Source: Chitinivibrionales bacterium (lineage in GTDB: Bacteria; Fibrobacterota; Chitinivibrionia; Chitinivibrionales; FEN-1185). From it: DNA of 5,991 nucleotides. Positions 5,593 through 5,991 of the stretch are shown in pieces. The notes under the pieces were generated by a model. The model was not told the origin of the DNA. It saw nothing but the letters and a program-made list of their open reading frames with translations, and did not search any database. Location of the stretch: contig JAQUMP010000244.1 in the NCBI GenBank assembly GCA_028718065.1, positions 1 to 5,991 of the forward strand. The letters are read 5' to 3'. Position numbers and translations under genes: made by a program. Within the stretch, counting starts at the first letter, position 1; the number at the start of each line of letters is the position of its first letter.

Positions 5593-5769
5593 GTCCGGGG
5601 GAAGGGATCTTTCACTCTGTCGGGAGCCATTTCGGCGCCCGACCGGAAAAATGCGGTCTATCGCGCTTTGCGCGTCGGCTTGCACCAACAGGTTTTTTCC
5701 CAACAAGCATTTTTCAGGTCGTAAGGCGCCTATGGCGACCAGAAGAGGGAAAGATCCGTTTCCCCGGAC
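5593..5769. repeat. 177-base multi-hairpin element: 26-base imperfect inverted repeat enclosing three hairpins (MITE-like or structured RNA)
   Basis: The outer arms 5593-5618 and 5744-5769 are complementary at 23 of 26 positions, plus one G-U (5601-5761); only 5604/5758 and 5614/5748 mismatch. Hairpin 1 starts at the next base: 5619-5624 pairs with 5638-5643, then GCC (5626-5628) with GGC (5634-5636). Hairpin 2 pairs GAAAAATGC (5646-5654) with GCATTTTTC (5707-5715) and holds a CGCGC/GCGCG sub-hairpin (5662-5666, 5670-5674). Hairpin 3 pairs GGTCG (5717-5721) with CGACC (5736-5740), around the palindrome AGGCGCCT. Together they form a four-way junction with short linkers. It could be a non-autonomous mobile element with terminal inverted repeats, an intergenic repeat, or a folded RNA. 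No target-site duplication is evident and no known RNA family is recognised. Confidence 0.6.
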
Positions 5770-5785
5770 CTACTAAGTTAAAAAT

Positions 5786-5991
5786 ATGAACACTCACTAC
5801 CATCCGTCAACATCTACCTCCGATACAATTTTTAATATCGTGCTGGTGGTAACTTTGGCCGCCTTTTTAAGTTTTGGGCTCTATTTAAAAACCATTCCCG
5901 TCGGTAAAACACTGCTTGACCAAATCACCATGCCGCCGGAGCCCATGAAAACCGATTTTCAGATTGCCGAGCCCAAAAAAGCGCCCCCGCC
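5786..5991 (+). CDS. TonB-like membrane-anchored proline-rich protein (partial, 3' end beyond window)
   Basis: The ATG at 5786 opens a frame that runs to the right edge: 68 full codons plus two bases. The visible part has a short polar N-terminus (MNTHYHPSTSTSDT), one membrane helix at about residues 15-34, and then a periplasmic stretch turning proline- and charge-rich (MPPEPMK at 49-55, EPKKAPPP from about 62). This is the opening of TonB-family or AgmX/TolA-like energy transducers, whose proline-rich region spans the periplasm. Its place after an exbD-like gene supports that call. The C-terminal domain that would separate TonB from other transducers is outside the window. The start has no clear Shine-Dalgarno site (GTTAAAAAT just upstream), so initiation may be weak or depend on the leader; no better start is visible. 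Confidence 0.7.
   Translation, partial: MNTHYHPSTSTSDTIFNIVLVVTLAAFLSFGLYLKTIPVGKTLLDQITMPPEPMKTDFQIAEPKKAPP

Larger units (their letters stand above)
5508..5785. other. 278-base non-coding region packed with inverted repeats between exbD-like and tonB-like genes
   Basis: This gap is long for two genes that probably work together. Both strands have open frames here (5591-5776 plus, 5437-5706 minus), but they follow palindromic DNA, resemble no protein I know and lack ribosome binding sites. From 5533 to 5769 nearly every stretch belongs to an inverted repeat: a small GC palindrome, a short CCGGA/TCCGG hairpin (5585-5589, 5594-5598) and the large element at 5593-5769. The bases 5771-5785 form the weak upstream region of the next gene. 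Confidence 0.6.

Noticed and set aside
5437..5706. 89-codon minus-strand open frame overlapping the end of the exbD-like gene
   Set aside because: It is partly antisense to a well-supported coding region and partly within palindromic DNA.
5591..5776. 61-codon plus-strand open frame inside the inverted-repeat element
   Set aside because: It coincides with the long stem and hairpins, has no ribosome binding site and no recognisable product.
5593..5785. Possible integron attC site or retron RNA
   Set aside because: No convincing R'/R'' core pair, no integrase and no reverse transcriptase gene are visible in the window.

Overview
The window looks like chromosomal DNA of a Gram-negative bacterium. 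It holds inner-membrane platform genes of a type IV pilus, an ExbD/TolR-type energy-coupling protein, the start of a TonB-like proline-rich protein, and a secreted protein with a beta-barrel-like part. Base composition is moderate, with AT-rich gaps between genes. The taxon cannot be fixed by eye; the gene style would suit Fibrobacterota or a related deep-branching Gram-negative phylum, but that is a guess. No tRNA, rRNA, CRISPR array, integrase or transposase is visible.

Layout: (1) 1-2263, minus strand: pilM, pilN and pilO in a tight operon. pilM and pilN overlap by 4 bases (ATGA); pilN and pilO are 14 bases apart. pilO runs off the left edge, and pilP/pilQ would be expected beyond it. (2) 2264-2681: a 418-base AT-rich divergent gap. 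(3) 2682-3431, plus strand: a membrane-bound di-iron hydroxylase of the sterol desaturase/fatty acid hydroxylase superfamily. (4) 3432-3764: a non-coding stretch with a candidate terminator and promoter, then a run of strong inverted repeats forming a structured leader. (5) 3765-4859: a secreted protein of unknown function with a CX4C motif, a beta-rich central part and a C-terminal hydrophobic segment. (6) 4860-5030: a gap with a 14-bp hairpin, an exact Crp-type half-site pair and a perfect TATAAT box. (7) 5031-5507: an ExbD/TolR-like protein. (8) 5508-5785: a gap almost filled by inverted repeats, including a 177-base element with a 26-base closing stem around three hairpins. (9) 5786 to the right edge: the start of a membrane-anchored, proline-rich TonB-like protein.

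Working together: PilM (cytoplasmic, actin-like), PilN and PilO (inner membrane) form the alignment ring joining the pilus motor to the outer-membrane secretin. On the right, the ExbD-like and TonB-like proteins look like parts of a proton-motive-force transduction complex; the ExbB/TolQ channel subunit is not in the window. The secreted protein next to them may be an outer-membrane or periplasmic partner, which is inferred from position only. The most unusual features are non-coding: the multi-hairpin element at 5593-5769 and the structured leader at about 3545-3751.
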